From Gammaproteobacteria bacterium (GTDB taxonomy: Bacteria > Pseudomonadota > Gammaproteobacteria > JAJPIJ01), in the NCBI GenBank assembly GCA_022071965.1, contig JAJVIQ010000013.1, positions 62,001-126,000 on the forward strand: a stretch of 64,000 nt of DNA, written 5' to 3'. Under the pieces are notes generated by a model. That model was given only the letters and a program-made list of their open reading frames with translations, ran no database searches and was not told the origin of the DNA. The stretch's first letter is position 1, and each line of letters starts with the position of its first letter. Below, piece by piece: positions 56,973-64,000 of the stretch. The position numbers and the translations under genes were made by a program.

Positions 56973-57761
56973 TCACCGCTCGGTGGAATGCCGCAGATCC
57001 ATGATCAGACCGTCCTGCAGCCAGCGCTTGAGCAGGCTTGCCGCGTGCAGCGCCGCATTCTCGCAGAGCTCGTCAAGGCGTTCACACGACTGCCCGAATG
57101 TGCCGCCTGCGGCGAGGACCTCGAGCGCCACGGCCTCCTCGGGCTCCAGCGTGCGGAAAGAGGTCTCCAGTCCCTGGCGCCAGATGAGCCAACGCCCGGG
57201 GTACGCGCGCGGCCTCCGCCCGAAGACGTCCTCGCCGGCCTTGTGGGCCTTCCACAGCTTCGGAACCTCGAATTCGAGCCGCAGCATGCGCACGCATGGC
57301 TGCAGGACGAGCTGCATTGCGGGCCACCGCTCCGGGGCCAGCGCCGCGAGATCCTCAACCCGCAGGCTGTTACTCTCCGCGGAATCGAAGGCCGCCATCA
57401 GCGCCCATTCGAAGGCCGCCACCTCAGCCAGCCAGGGCTCCGCCGCCGTATCGGGGCTGGACTTCAGATGTCTGTCCAACCCGCCGCCGTACCAGCGCAG
57501 GTTGAAATAGGGACTTGGGGTGCTCGCCGTGTACTCACGTCCGATGCGGGTGAACCTCTCTTCACCCAGCGCCGCGAGCAGGGCGGGATAGTCGGCCTTC
57601 AGTGCCCCGACAAGGCGCAGGCGGTAGGCGTCAAGATAGACACCCCGCCGCACCGCGACGTCGGCGCCACCGCTGTCGGCGAACATGCCATCGACGGCCT
57701 TTTCGTCCGCGTCCAGCAGGTAACGCTGGAAACGCTCTTGCAGCTCACGCAGCCGATGCAT
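56973..57761 (-). CDS. DUF2063 partner protein (HvfC/BufC-like)
   Basis: The 262-residue protein starts with the DUF2063 'putative DNA-binding' fold ([62 protein letters not shown]) and ends in a longer helical domain. In hvf/buf operons this protein partners the DUF692 enzyme and helps recognise its precursor peptide. It overlaps the DUF692 gene by 17 bp, so the two act together. The ATG at 57761 begins the homology. Confidence 0.9.
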   Translation of the reverse strand: MHRLRELQERFQRYLLDADEKAVDGMFADSGGADVAVRRGVYLDAYRLRLVGALKADYPALLAALGEERFTRIGREYTASTPSPYFNLRWYGGGLDRHLKSSPDTAAEPWLAEVAAFEWALMAAFDSAESNSLRVEDLAALAPERWPAMQLVLQPCVRMLRLEFEVPKLWKAHKAGEDVFGRRPRAYPGRWLIWRQGLETSFRTLEPEEAVALEVLAAGGTFGQSCERLDELCENAALHAASLLKRWLQDGLIMDLRHSTER

Positions 57762-58584
57762 GACCGAGCACGCGCGCGGCGATGGCGCGCGCCTTGTCGA
57801 GTTCACCCACCAACTCCCCCAGCGCCGGAATGTGGTCGTCGCGCTCGATCATGGTCGCAACCGGTCCGAAGCGCCGGATTGCCGCCTCATAGAGGTCCCA
57901 CACCGGATCCGCGATCGGATGGTCGTGCGTGTCGACGATGTAATCGGCATGACGGCTGTGACCGGCAAGGTGGATCTGGCGCACGCGTCCGACCGGGATC
58001 GAATCGATGAAGGTTGTCGGTTCGAAGCCGTGATTGAATCCGCTGACGTAGACGTTGTTGACGTCAAGGAGGATCTCGCAATCGGCACGCTCGGCGACCT
58101 CTCGCAGGAACTCCCATTCCCTCATCACGGACGCGGAGTAGCTCACGTAGCTGGATACGTTTTCCAGCAGAATGCGGCGCCCGAGAAAATCTTGCACCGC
58201 GCCGACGCGCTCCACGACGTGCGCCAGCGCTTCCTCCGTGTAGGGCAGCGGCATCAGGTCATGAAGATTGGTATGCGCCACCCCGGTCCAGCAGAGGTGG
58301 TCGGAGATCCACCGCGGCCGACAGCGCAGCGCCAGGGCCTTCAGCCTCCCCAGGTACTGGCGATTGAGCGGGTCGGTGCCACCTATGGACAGTGAAACGC
58401 CGTGCATGACCACTGCGTATCGCTCTGCGATGCGGTCCAGGAAATAAAGTGGCTTGCCACCGTCGACCATGTAATTCTCGGAAAGAACCTCGAACCAGTC
58501 GACATCGTGGTCTCCGGCGAGCACGGCTTCATAATGCACGGTGCGCAGGCCGAGACCAAAACCCAAGGAGGGGGCTGCTTCCAT
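57745..58584 (-). CDS. MNIO-type iron enzyme (DUF692, HvfB/BufB-like)
   Basis: The 279-residue TIM-barrel protein of the multinuclear non-heme iron oxidative (MNIO) family carries the expected iron ligands and neighbours: EN at 36-37, His61 in HGVSLSIGG, Asp95-His96 in SDHLCW, Glu141 in ENVSSY, Asp174 and Asn176 in DVNNVYVSG, His205/His209 in IHLAGH, and D218xHDH at 218-222. MNIO enzymes oxidise Cys (and other residues) in ribosomal peptides. A DUF2282-type precursor would normally lie upstream; none is found here. The ATG at 58584 has no clear ribosome-binding site. Confidence 0.92.
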   Translation of the reverse strand: MEAAPSLGFGLGLRTVHYEAVLAGDHDVDWFEVLSENYMVDGGKPLYFLDRIAERYAVVMHGVSLSIGGTDPLNRQYLGRLKALALRCRPRWISDHLCWTGVAHTNLHDLMPLPYTEEALAHVVERVGAVQDFLGRRILLENVSSYVSYSASVMREWEFLREVAERADCEILLDVNNVYVSGFNHGFEPTTFIDSIPVGRVRQIHLAGHSRHADYIVDTHDHPIADPVWDLYEAAIRRFGPVATMIERDDHIPALGELVGELDKARAIAARVLGHASAA

Positions 58585-58709
58585 CGACGCAAGGATAACG
58601 CAATCGGCTGGGTTACCGGCATGGATGCCCGGCGCCCCGCCACGATTACACCCACGCGCCGCGATCGCGCCGAGCCGCCAGTCTGCAGCCCCGCATCCTG
58701 CGGGCGTTC

Positions 58710-59603
58710 TCAGGCGGCGAGCACGGCGAGGGTCTCGGCAAGCAAGGCCCCGGCCTCGCCGGTGATGGCGTCCTGATCGTTGACCGCGAGCGTTCCTATG
58801 AGGGCGACCGCCGCCGGGTCTATCTCCGCCGTGGGGCTGGTGGTTTCGCAGAAGCCGGCAATTCCCGAGCGGTTCGCCAGCACGTCGGCCACGTGCACGA
58901 CGGCGGCCTCCAGCCTTGCCGCCTGGGCCTTGCCCGGCTCGTGGTGCCATGTGGTCGCTTCGCACAGCGTTTCGGGAAGATTCCATGTTGCGAGCAGTAA
59001 CCCCCCCAGCTCGGCGTGCGTGAACCCCAGCACGTCGCTCTCGGCATGGCATAGCACCTGTTCGTCACCCTGCGCGGTCAACAGCAGTTCGCCGGCTACT
59101 TCCGGCAGGTTGCGATAAAGCACGAGGCTGCCGACATCGTGCAATAGCCCGGCGATGAACAGCCGTTCCGGGTGCAGGACCCCGCAGTGCTTGCCGAGGA
59201 GCCGGGCGAGCAGGCCGGTGTAAATCGCGTGACGCCAGAACACGTCCATGCTCACCAGCTTGCTCGGCAGGTTGCGGAACGTGCGGACCGCCGAGATCGC
59301 CAGCACCATGTTGTGCAACTCGCGCGTGCCGATGACGGTGATGGCGCGAGAGACGGTGTCCACGCGGGCGCGCAGTCCCACCGCGGCGCTGTTGACCAGC
59401 CGCAGCAGCCTGGCGGTCAGATTCGGGTCGCGCAGGATCACCTCGCCGAGGTCGTGGATGGAGCAATCCGGCGACTGCAACAGCTCGGTCACCTTGATGC
59501 AGATGTCCGGTGGAGAGACCAGCCCCTTTACCGATGCCACCAGCCCCTGAGCCGTCGGCCGACCGGTCGGTACCTGGTGCACAGCCGCGGATGCATGCCC
59601 CAT
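58710..59603 (-). CDS. HDOD domain signalling protein
   Basis: The 297-residue protein is a full HDOD domain: [20 protein letters not shown] at 30-49, the HDOD core [20 protein letters not shown] (57-76), and [14 protein letters not shown] with His155-Asp156. Metal ligands are incomplete, typical for HDOD, which binds partners rather than nucleotides. It often modulates c-di-GMP, stress or motility pathways. It is transcribed with the MNIO pair (126 bp ahead) and follows the DUF1631 gene. Confidence 0.92.
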   Translation of the reverse strand: MGHASAAVHQVPTGRPTAQGLVASVKGLVSPPDICIKVTELLQSPDCSIHDLGEVILRDPNLTARLLRLVNSAAVGLRARVDTVSRAITVIGTRELHNMVLAISAVRTFRNLPSKLVSMDVFWRHAIYTGLLARLLGKHCGVLHPERLFIAGLLHDVGSLVLYRNLPEVAGELLLTAQGDEQVLCHAESDVLGFTHAELGGLLLATWNLPETLCEATTWHHEPGKAQAARLEAAVVHVADVLANRSGIAGFCETTSPTAEIDPAAVALIGTLAVNDQDAITGEAGALLAETLAVLAA

Positions 59604-59641
59604 TTATGGATCCTCGTTGGAAAATCGGTGTCTTGTCGTCA

Positions 59642-62299
59642 TTAGCGGCGGCGTGCGACCCAGGTTGAGGGGTCGAGCAGGCGGGTGAAGGCGCGGTCCA
59701 GAAGTGCCGCCGGCTGCTGCGTCACGCACGCCGTACCTCGGCGGAAGTCCGTCACAAGTCCGTTACGCGTGCGATCGGTGAGTCGACGGCCGCTGCGGTC
59801 GGAGAATACGTAAGTCTCGGTCTCCGGAGTGTAGTATGTGTACCGGCCGGCAATGGTCGTGCCGTCCGGCTGTTTGAATTCCAGCCAAGTGCCCGGCTCG
59901 AGCGACATCACCTGCAGAAGATGTGCGTCCTCCTGCTGGGCGACCACCGGGTTGCGGGTGTCCCCGAGGGTGAGCTCCTCGAACTCGAGATCCTGGGTCG
60001 CCGCGGCCTTCGCCTCCCTGCTGGCGTCCTGCGCGAACAGGCGATAGAAGGTGTTGGCCGTCATCTCCAGCACCGAGCGCTCCTTGCGCGCGGCCTGCAC
60101 AGACGGCGGGGGCAGATCGGATGCCGGCGGCATCACCTCTGAGAGTTTCACTTCCTCTGACATGGCAAGTCGCTCCCGTAGTTCCTCAGCGGCGCTCCGC
60201 GCGTTTCCCGGCAACTGCAGGGCAGATTCCGGCACGGGTTCCTGGCTTTCGACGGTCTCGGGCGGCCGCATGAGGTCCACCGGCATGGGTTGAGGATGGG
60301 CGGCCGGCTCCGATTCCGAAGTGGCATCGATGTCGAAGTCGCCCGTATCGGGGATCAGGGCGGTGGCGAGCGGCTCGGTGATCTCGCGCGATGCCGGCGG
60401 TTCCGGCGGCGATTCCCCGGCGATCATCTCCTCCACGTCGCCGCTCATCTCGCCCGTTGTGATGTCGAGGACGCTCGGTTCCTCGTTCACCAGAGGCGGC
60501 GGATCCTCGGCGGTCGTGGCGAGAAGTCCGGTCAGCACGGGCGCGCCATTCTTCGCCGCCGCGGCGGATTCACCGCGCATGGCCTCGGCATGCGACTTCT
60601 CGAGTTTCAGGAGGAAGCCGTTGCGTGCGACAGCGGGCATCGATACCTGCTCCATGCCCTTCTTGAGGTTGGCGAGCAGCTTCGGCAGCAGGCGGCCCAG
60701 TTTCTGCCGCTCCTCGCTGCCGCGCTTGGGCAGCGTGCTCCAGACCAGCTCGTCCATGGTTCGAACCGCCGTGCGCCAGGCGTCACTGTCGGCCCCGTCG
60801 GTGGTGAAGTGGGTAATGAGCAGTCGGCGCCAGTGCATCAGCAGAAAATTCCTTACGACATCGGGTATGCCGTCCGGGCGCAGCCGCGTGTCGAGAAGAT
60901 TGCGCACCTGCTCCTTGGCCTGCTCCAGGCGCGCCCGGCCGTCGAGCATCTTGGCCGTGCGGGAGGCGCGAACTGTGGCCTCGCGCTTCAGTTCATCGAA
61001 GGCCTTTGTCAGCGCCTCCACGCTGCGCGTGAAGATGGCGACGTCCTGGTCGAAATCGGTCACGATGCGTTGCACGACCTCGTCGACCAGCTCGGCGACC
61101 TTCGCCTCCATGATGGCGTCGCCGCCAATCTCGACTGCGGTCTCGGCGATGTGATTGAGCAGGCGTCGTGCCGGGTGGGTCTTGCGCGAAAAAAATTCGC
61201 GGTCGATGAGCGCCACCTTGAGTATCGGGATCTGCAGTCTCGCGAGCTTGGCGCGTATCCCCTCGGGAACGTTCTTGTCCTCGAGGACGTAATCGAAAAG
61301 CATGGCGACGATGTCGATGGTCATATCGCCGGCCGGCCCCATCGCCGGCAAGTCCCCGGAGCGCTGCAGATCGACCAGCAGGTGCGCCGCAACGCCGGAA
61401 GGTCCTCCGCCACCGCCATTGCGCTGTAGGTGCGTCAGCATGCCCATGACCCCCGTATCGAGCGGGATCAACGGCACGGTCCCATGCACGGAATCCGGCT
61501 CGCCGCCGCCGCGCAGCAGCTTCTCCAGCATTACCATGATCTCGGCCTGAGAGGCCGGTGTTCCGGCGCTGTGCGCCGCGCCAGTTCCGCCGCGCCCGCC
61601 GCCGGGCGGCCGGCGGCGGACCTCGGTCTGGATGGTCGGTAGCACGCCCTGCTGGATGAGGTGCTGATTTACCGCGCCGTAGATCTCGGGGATGCCGCTG
61701 ACGACGTAACGGTCGAACAGCTTCAGAACGATTAGCCTGGCCTTGAAATCGACGTCCAGGCCGTTGGCGGCATCTCGTGCGGCCTCGGCGATGCAAGTAG
61801 GACCGAGCGGATTGTCCTCGGAGCTCAGTTCCGGAATCTCGAGCAACACGGAGAGGCGCCTGTTGAGCGCAAAAAGCTCCTCACGACAGGCAGTTGCTAT
61901 CCTCTCGGCCAGGCCGGCGGTCGTAATGTCCTGTTCCATGGTCGCGTCGTCGAGCAGCGAGAGCTTGGTCGGCATGGCGGCGACGGAGCCACGCGAACCG
62001 GACCCGCGACGCCGGCGTGCGTCGAAACCGGTGCCGAAGCGGTCCACGAACACCGCGTTCATCTGGTTGTGCTTGAGCCGCAACTCGCGCATCGCGTCGA
62101 AATACAGCGTCTGCTGCGCGTTCGTCTCGGCCTTCTCGGCAAATTCGAAGAGCACGTCGTCCGCCCGTTCGAGCATCTGCCGGAAGGCCTCCCCGAGCAG
62201 GCGCGAGGCGCATTCCCTGACCGAGCCAAGCAGTTGCGCCCGTCGCGGCGAGGCAGCGGAGGCTATGGCGTCGCGGTCGTTGATTGAGATCACGTTCAT
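59642..62299 (-). CDS. DUF1631 family protein
   Basis: The 885-residue protein spans the full DUF1631 family: N-terminal ECASRLLGEAFRQMLERADD, a central Gly-rich break (about 231-240), LLVDLQRSG and THPARRLLNHIAETAVEIGGD, and a C-terminal PilZ-like beta segment (WLEFKQPDGTTIAGRYTYYT). A long acidic, Pro-rich linker (about 600-745) precedes the end. It has no signal or membrane helix, so it is cytoplasmic. Function is unknown; a link to c-di-GMP signalling is suspected because of the C-terminal part. Confidence 0.9.
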   Translation of the reverse strand: MNVISINDRDAIASAASPRRAQLLGSVRECASRLLGEAFRQMLERADDVLFEFAEKAETNAQQTLYFDAMRELRLKHNQMNAVFVDRFGTGFDARRRRGSGSRGSVAAMPTKLSLLDDATMEQDITTAGLAERIATACREELFALNRRLSVLLEIPELSSEDNPLGPTCIAEAARDAANGLDVDFKARLIVLKLFDRYVVSGIPEIYGAVNQHLIQQGVLPTIQTEVRRRPPGGGRGGTGAAHSAGTPASQAEIMVMLEKLLRGGGEPDSVHGTVPLIPLDTGVMGMLTHLQRNGGGGGPSGVAAHLLVDLQRSGDLPAMGPAGDMTIDIVAMLFDYVLEDKNVPEGIRAKLARLQIPILKVALIDREFFSRKTHPARRLLNHIAETAVEIGGDAIMEAKVAELVDEVVQRIVTDFDQDVAIFTRSVEALTKAFDELKREATVRASRTAKMLDGRARLEQAKEQVRNLLDTRLRPDGIPDVVRNFLLMHWRRLLITHFTTDGADSDAWRTAVRTMDELVWSTLPKRGSEERQKLGRLLPKLLANLKKGMEQVSMPAVARNGFLLKLEKSHAEAMRGESAAAAKNGAPVLTGLLATTAEDPPPLVNEEPSVLDITTGEMSGDVEEMIAGESPPEPPASREITEPLATALIPDTGDFDIDATSESEPAAHPQPMPVDLMRPPETVESQEPVPESALQLPGNARSAAEELRERLAMSEEVKLSEVMPPASDLPPPSVQAARKERSVLEMTANTFYRLFAQDASREAKAAATQDLEFEELTLGDTRNPVVAQQEDAHLLQVMSLEPGTWLEFKQPDGTTIAGRYTYYTPETETYVFSDRSGRRLTDRTRNGLVTDFRRGTACVTQQPAALLDRAFTRLLDPSTWVARRR

Positions 62300-62567
62300 G
62301 GTCGCTGTCGCCTCTGGTTGATGGTTCAGGACACCCGCGCAGGGCGCGTCGCGGGCGCCTCGGACCCCGGGTCGACGCGGGCGGCGGGAATCGCGGCGCG
62401 CGCGGGCCAGAGTCAGGGTCTGCGCTGTGGAGAGCGGCTCCGAGAGGGGAAACTTTAATGGCCAGATCCGGGATACGTGAACGGATTCGCGAAAGCGCTC
62501 AACTCATTGACGAGTACGGCGAGGGCCGGACGACAGGCGCGCCGGCGCGGGCAGCGCAGCCGCCGAT

Positions 62568-63434
62568 TCAGTGGCCGATGATGGGGCCGTTTCCGTTCTC
62601 CTTCTCGATCTTCTCCAGTTCGGCGATGAACTGAGCGCCGAGCAGCAGGATGATGGCGGCCGCCTCGAAGCTCAGCAGCAGGACGACGATGGTGGCGGCG
62701 GAGCCATAAATGGTATTGACCATGGAGACGTTGGCGAAGTACCAGACGATGGTTCGCCGCACCACCTCCCAGAGCAGGGCGGCGACCAGTCCGCCGATGA
62801 GCGCGCGTCGCAGCGAGACCTTCGCCGCCGGCATGATCCAGTAGATCGCCGCAAACAGGACGACCAGTCCCACGAACCCCCCGTAGCTGACAATCTGCGT
62901 GGAGGCGTCGGGAACAACCCATCGGTGGCCGAGCAGCTGTACCCCGTGTGCGGCCGCCGCCTCCATTAGCATTGTTGCCCCGGTGATGGTGAGCAGACCG
63001 CCCATCAGCAGGAGGATGAATAGCAGCGGCAGCAACGCCGAGACCCAGAAATGCCGCCGTGCGGGCGCGTGCGCGAAGATGATGGCGAAGGATTCCTCGA
63101 TTGCGCGAAATGCGAAAGAGCTGAAAAACAGAAGCACTATGCCGCCGACGCCTCCGATGAGATCTCGGTTTTCCCACAGCGCACCGACATCCTCGGCGAA
63201 TCCGGCGGCCCCCGGCGCCAACATATCCAGTTCGTCGTTGATGATGGATACGAGCAGGTTGCGGTCGAAGAAGAAGGCGGTCAGCGCGAACAGCACTGCG
63301 ATCAGCGGCAGCATCGACAGCAGGGCGTTGTAGGCGATCGCGCCGGCGAGCAGCAGCCCCTTGTTGCGGCGAAAGTCGCGAAGTACGCTGCGCGTGACCA
63401 TCCATGCGCCGCGCACCCAGCCTGTCATCTGCAT
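62568..63434 (-). CDS. YihY/BrkB family inner-membrane protein
   Basis: The 288-residue protein has the YihY/virulence-factor BrkB layout with six hydrophobic segments (about 27-52, 92-110, 130-150, 175-200, 208-225, 240-265). Diagnostic stretches are GLLLAGAIAYNALLSMLPLI, FFSSFAFRAIEESFAIIF and IYGSAATIVVLLLSFEAAAI. Once misnamed RNase BN; real function unknown. Two ATGs (63434 and 63428) are possible. It starts 15 bp after mgtE. Confidence 0.92.
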   Translation of the reverse strand: MQMTGWVRGAWMVTRSVLRDFRRNKGLLLAGAIAYNALLSMLPLIAVLFALTAFFFDRNLLVSIINDELDMLAPGAAGFAEDVGALWENRDLIGGVGGIVLLFFSSFAFRAIEESFAIIFAHAPARRHFWVSALLPLLFILLLMGGLLTITGATMLMEAAAAHGVQLLGHRWVVPDASTQIVSYGGFVGLVVLFAAIYWIMPAAKVSLRRALIGGLVAALLWEVVRRTIVWYFANVSMVNTIYGSAATIVVLLLSFEAAAIILLLGAQFIAELEKIEKENGNGPIIGH

Positions 63435-63449
63435 GCCGGCAATCCGGTG

Positions 63450-64000
63450 CTAGAGCACGAACAGTTTGGCCAGCGAAAGGAAGAGCCCCATGCTGGTGAC
63501 GTCGGTGGCGGTCGTGAGGAAGATGCTGGAGGCGGTAGCGGGGTCCGCACCGAGGCGCTTGAGGGTAAGCGGCACGAGCACGCCAGTGACTCCGCTCGCA
63601 ACACAGGCGCCGATCATTGCCAGCAGCACGACCAGCGCCAGCTTCAGCGCCTCGGCGGATTGGCTGTGGGAGGCATAAAAGTACATCGCCGCCGCGGCTA
63701 CCACGCCGACCAGCAGGCCATTCATCAGCCCGAGCAGCGCCTCCTTCATGACCACCTTGCGCTGCATGCCGTTGGTGAACTCGCCGAGGGTCAGTCCGCG
63801 CAGCGTGACCGCCAGTGCCTGGCATCCGGTGTTCCCGGACTGTCCCGCCAGGACCGGCAGGAACGCGGCCAGTACCACCACTTGCGCGATCGTGTCCTCG
63901 AAGGTGCCGACGACGGCCGCGGCGAGAAATGCCGTCACCAGATTCAGTTGCAGCCATGGATGCCTGAATCGCAGGGAGAGCGGCCACGGGGTGGCGAGGC
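63450..64000 (-). CDS. mgtE: Magnesium transporter MgtE, C-terminal part (cut by window end)
   Basis: The 3' part of an MgtE-type Mg2+ channel runs off the right edge; the frame is open to 64000. The visible about 182 residues are the membrane domain: entry helix RFRHPWLQLNLVTAFLAAAV, then PVLAGQSGNTGCQALAVTLRGL (the family's GN-G-Q motif), three more helices and the closing ATDVTSMGLFLSLAKLFV. The cytosolic N- and CBS domains lie outside. An internal GTG at 63938 is not the start. Confidence 0.93.
   Translation of the reverse strand, partial: LATPWPLSLRFRHPWLQLNLVTAFLAAAVVGTFEDTIAQVVVLAAFLPVLAGQSGNTGCQALAVTLRGLTLGEFTNGMQRKVVMKEALLGLMNGLLVGVVAAAAMYFYASHSQSAEALKLALVVLLAMIGACVASGVTGVLVPLTLKRLGADPATASSIFLTTATDVTSMGLFLSLAKLFVL

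Noticed and set aside
58585-58709. Searched for a precursor peptide upstream of the MNIO gene
   Set aside because: Only a shadow frame was found; no signal peptide and no Cys motif.
62458-62634. 58-residue ORF (MARSGIRERIRESAQLIDEYG...) with a GAGGGG leader
   Set aside because: It overlaps the 3' end of the YihY gene antisense and its second half is the mirror of that gene. The first 40 residues look plausible, but no support was found.

Overview
The window is a GC-rich (well above 60% by eye) bacterial chromosome segment, densely coded on both strands. Its gene order is typical of Gammaproteobacteria: dusB-fis-purH-purD, aroQ-accB-accC-prmA, rpmB-rpmG beside radC and coaBC-dut-algC-argB-slmA, and yggS-proC-yggT-yggU beside pilT. 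Fis, SlmA and the stomatin/NfeD pair agree with this. I cannot name the order with confidence; a free-living, Pseudomonas/Chromatiales-like gammaproteobacterium fits. I see no rRNA, tRNA, CRISPR array, intact insertion sequence or prophage.

Layout. 1-2.1 kb: the 3' end of dtd, a two-domain A1S_2505-like/SLOG-like protein, and hemF. 2.2-4.1 kb: hisB, hisH and a universal stress protein. 4.1-12.7 kb: a minus-strand block of core genes (aroQ, accB, accC, prmA, a DUF3426 zinc-ribbon membrane protein, dusB, fis, purH, purD). 13-15.7 kb: TlpA-like thioredoxin, dsbD and cutA. 15.7-17.9 kb: groES-groEL with a sigma70 promoter overlapped by a CIRCE operator and followed by a terminator. 18-22.3 kb: AI-2E-family permease, SnoaL-like protein, PPK2 and gamma-glutamyltransferase. 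22.3-22.6 kb: decayed DNA with a GST remnant. 22.6-28.6 kb: mutM, a GldF/GldG-like ABC export module with a DUF4340 protein, and a membrane protein. 28.7-29.9 kb: acyl desaturase with an ISL3-transposase-like tail. 30-34.6 kb: macA-macB-type efflux system with its own outer-membrane channel. 34.7-41.8 kb: rpmG, rpmB, radC, coaBC, dut, a long membrane-anchored AlgC, argB and slmA. 41.8-47.1 kb: secreted coiled-coil protein, pyrE, xthA, a DUF4426 protein, yggU, yggT, proC and yggS. 47.2-50.8 kb: three tandem PilT/PilU ATPases and a small Cys-rich protein. 50.8-54.9 kb: PyrK-like reductase, a large MscS channel and a GST. 54.9-62.3 kb: phasin with a PhaR-like operator, NfeD, a stomatin-like protein, an MNIO (DUF692)-DUF2063 pair, an HDOD protein and a DUF1631 protein. 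62.5-64 kb: a YihY/BrkB protein and the 3' part of mgtE, cut by the window edge.

Functional themes are central metabolism (heme, histidine, purine, pyrimidine, fatty acid, CoA and arginine pathways), envelope stress and redox (DsbD/TlpA, MacAB, MscS, stomatin), and surface motility (pilT cluster). The least-explained items are the A1S_2505/SLOG-like fusion at 0.4-1.2 kb, the MNIO/DUF2063 pair without a visible precursor peptide at 57-58.6 kb, the third PilT-like ATPase at 49.5 kb, and the transposase-derived tail on the desaturase. All protein assignments come from reading motifs and remembered family features. No database search was run.
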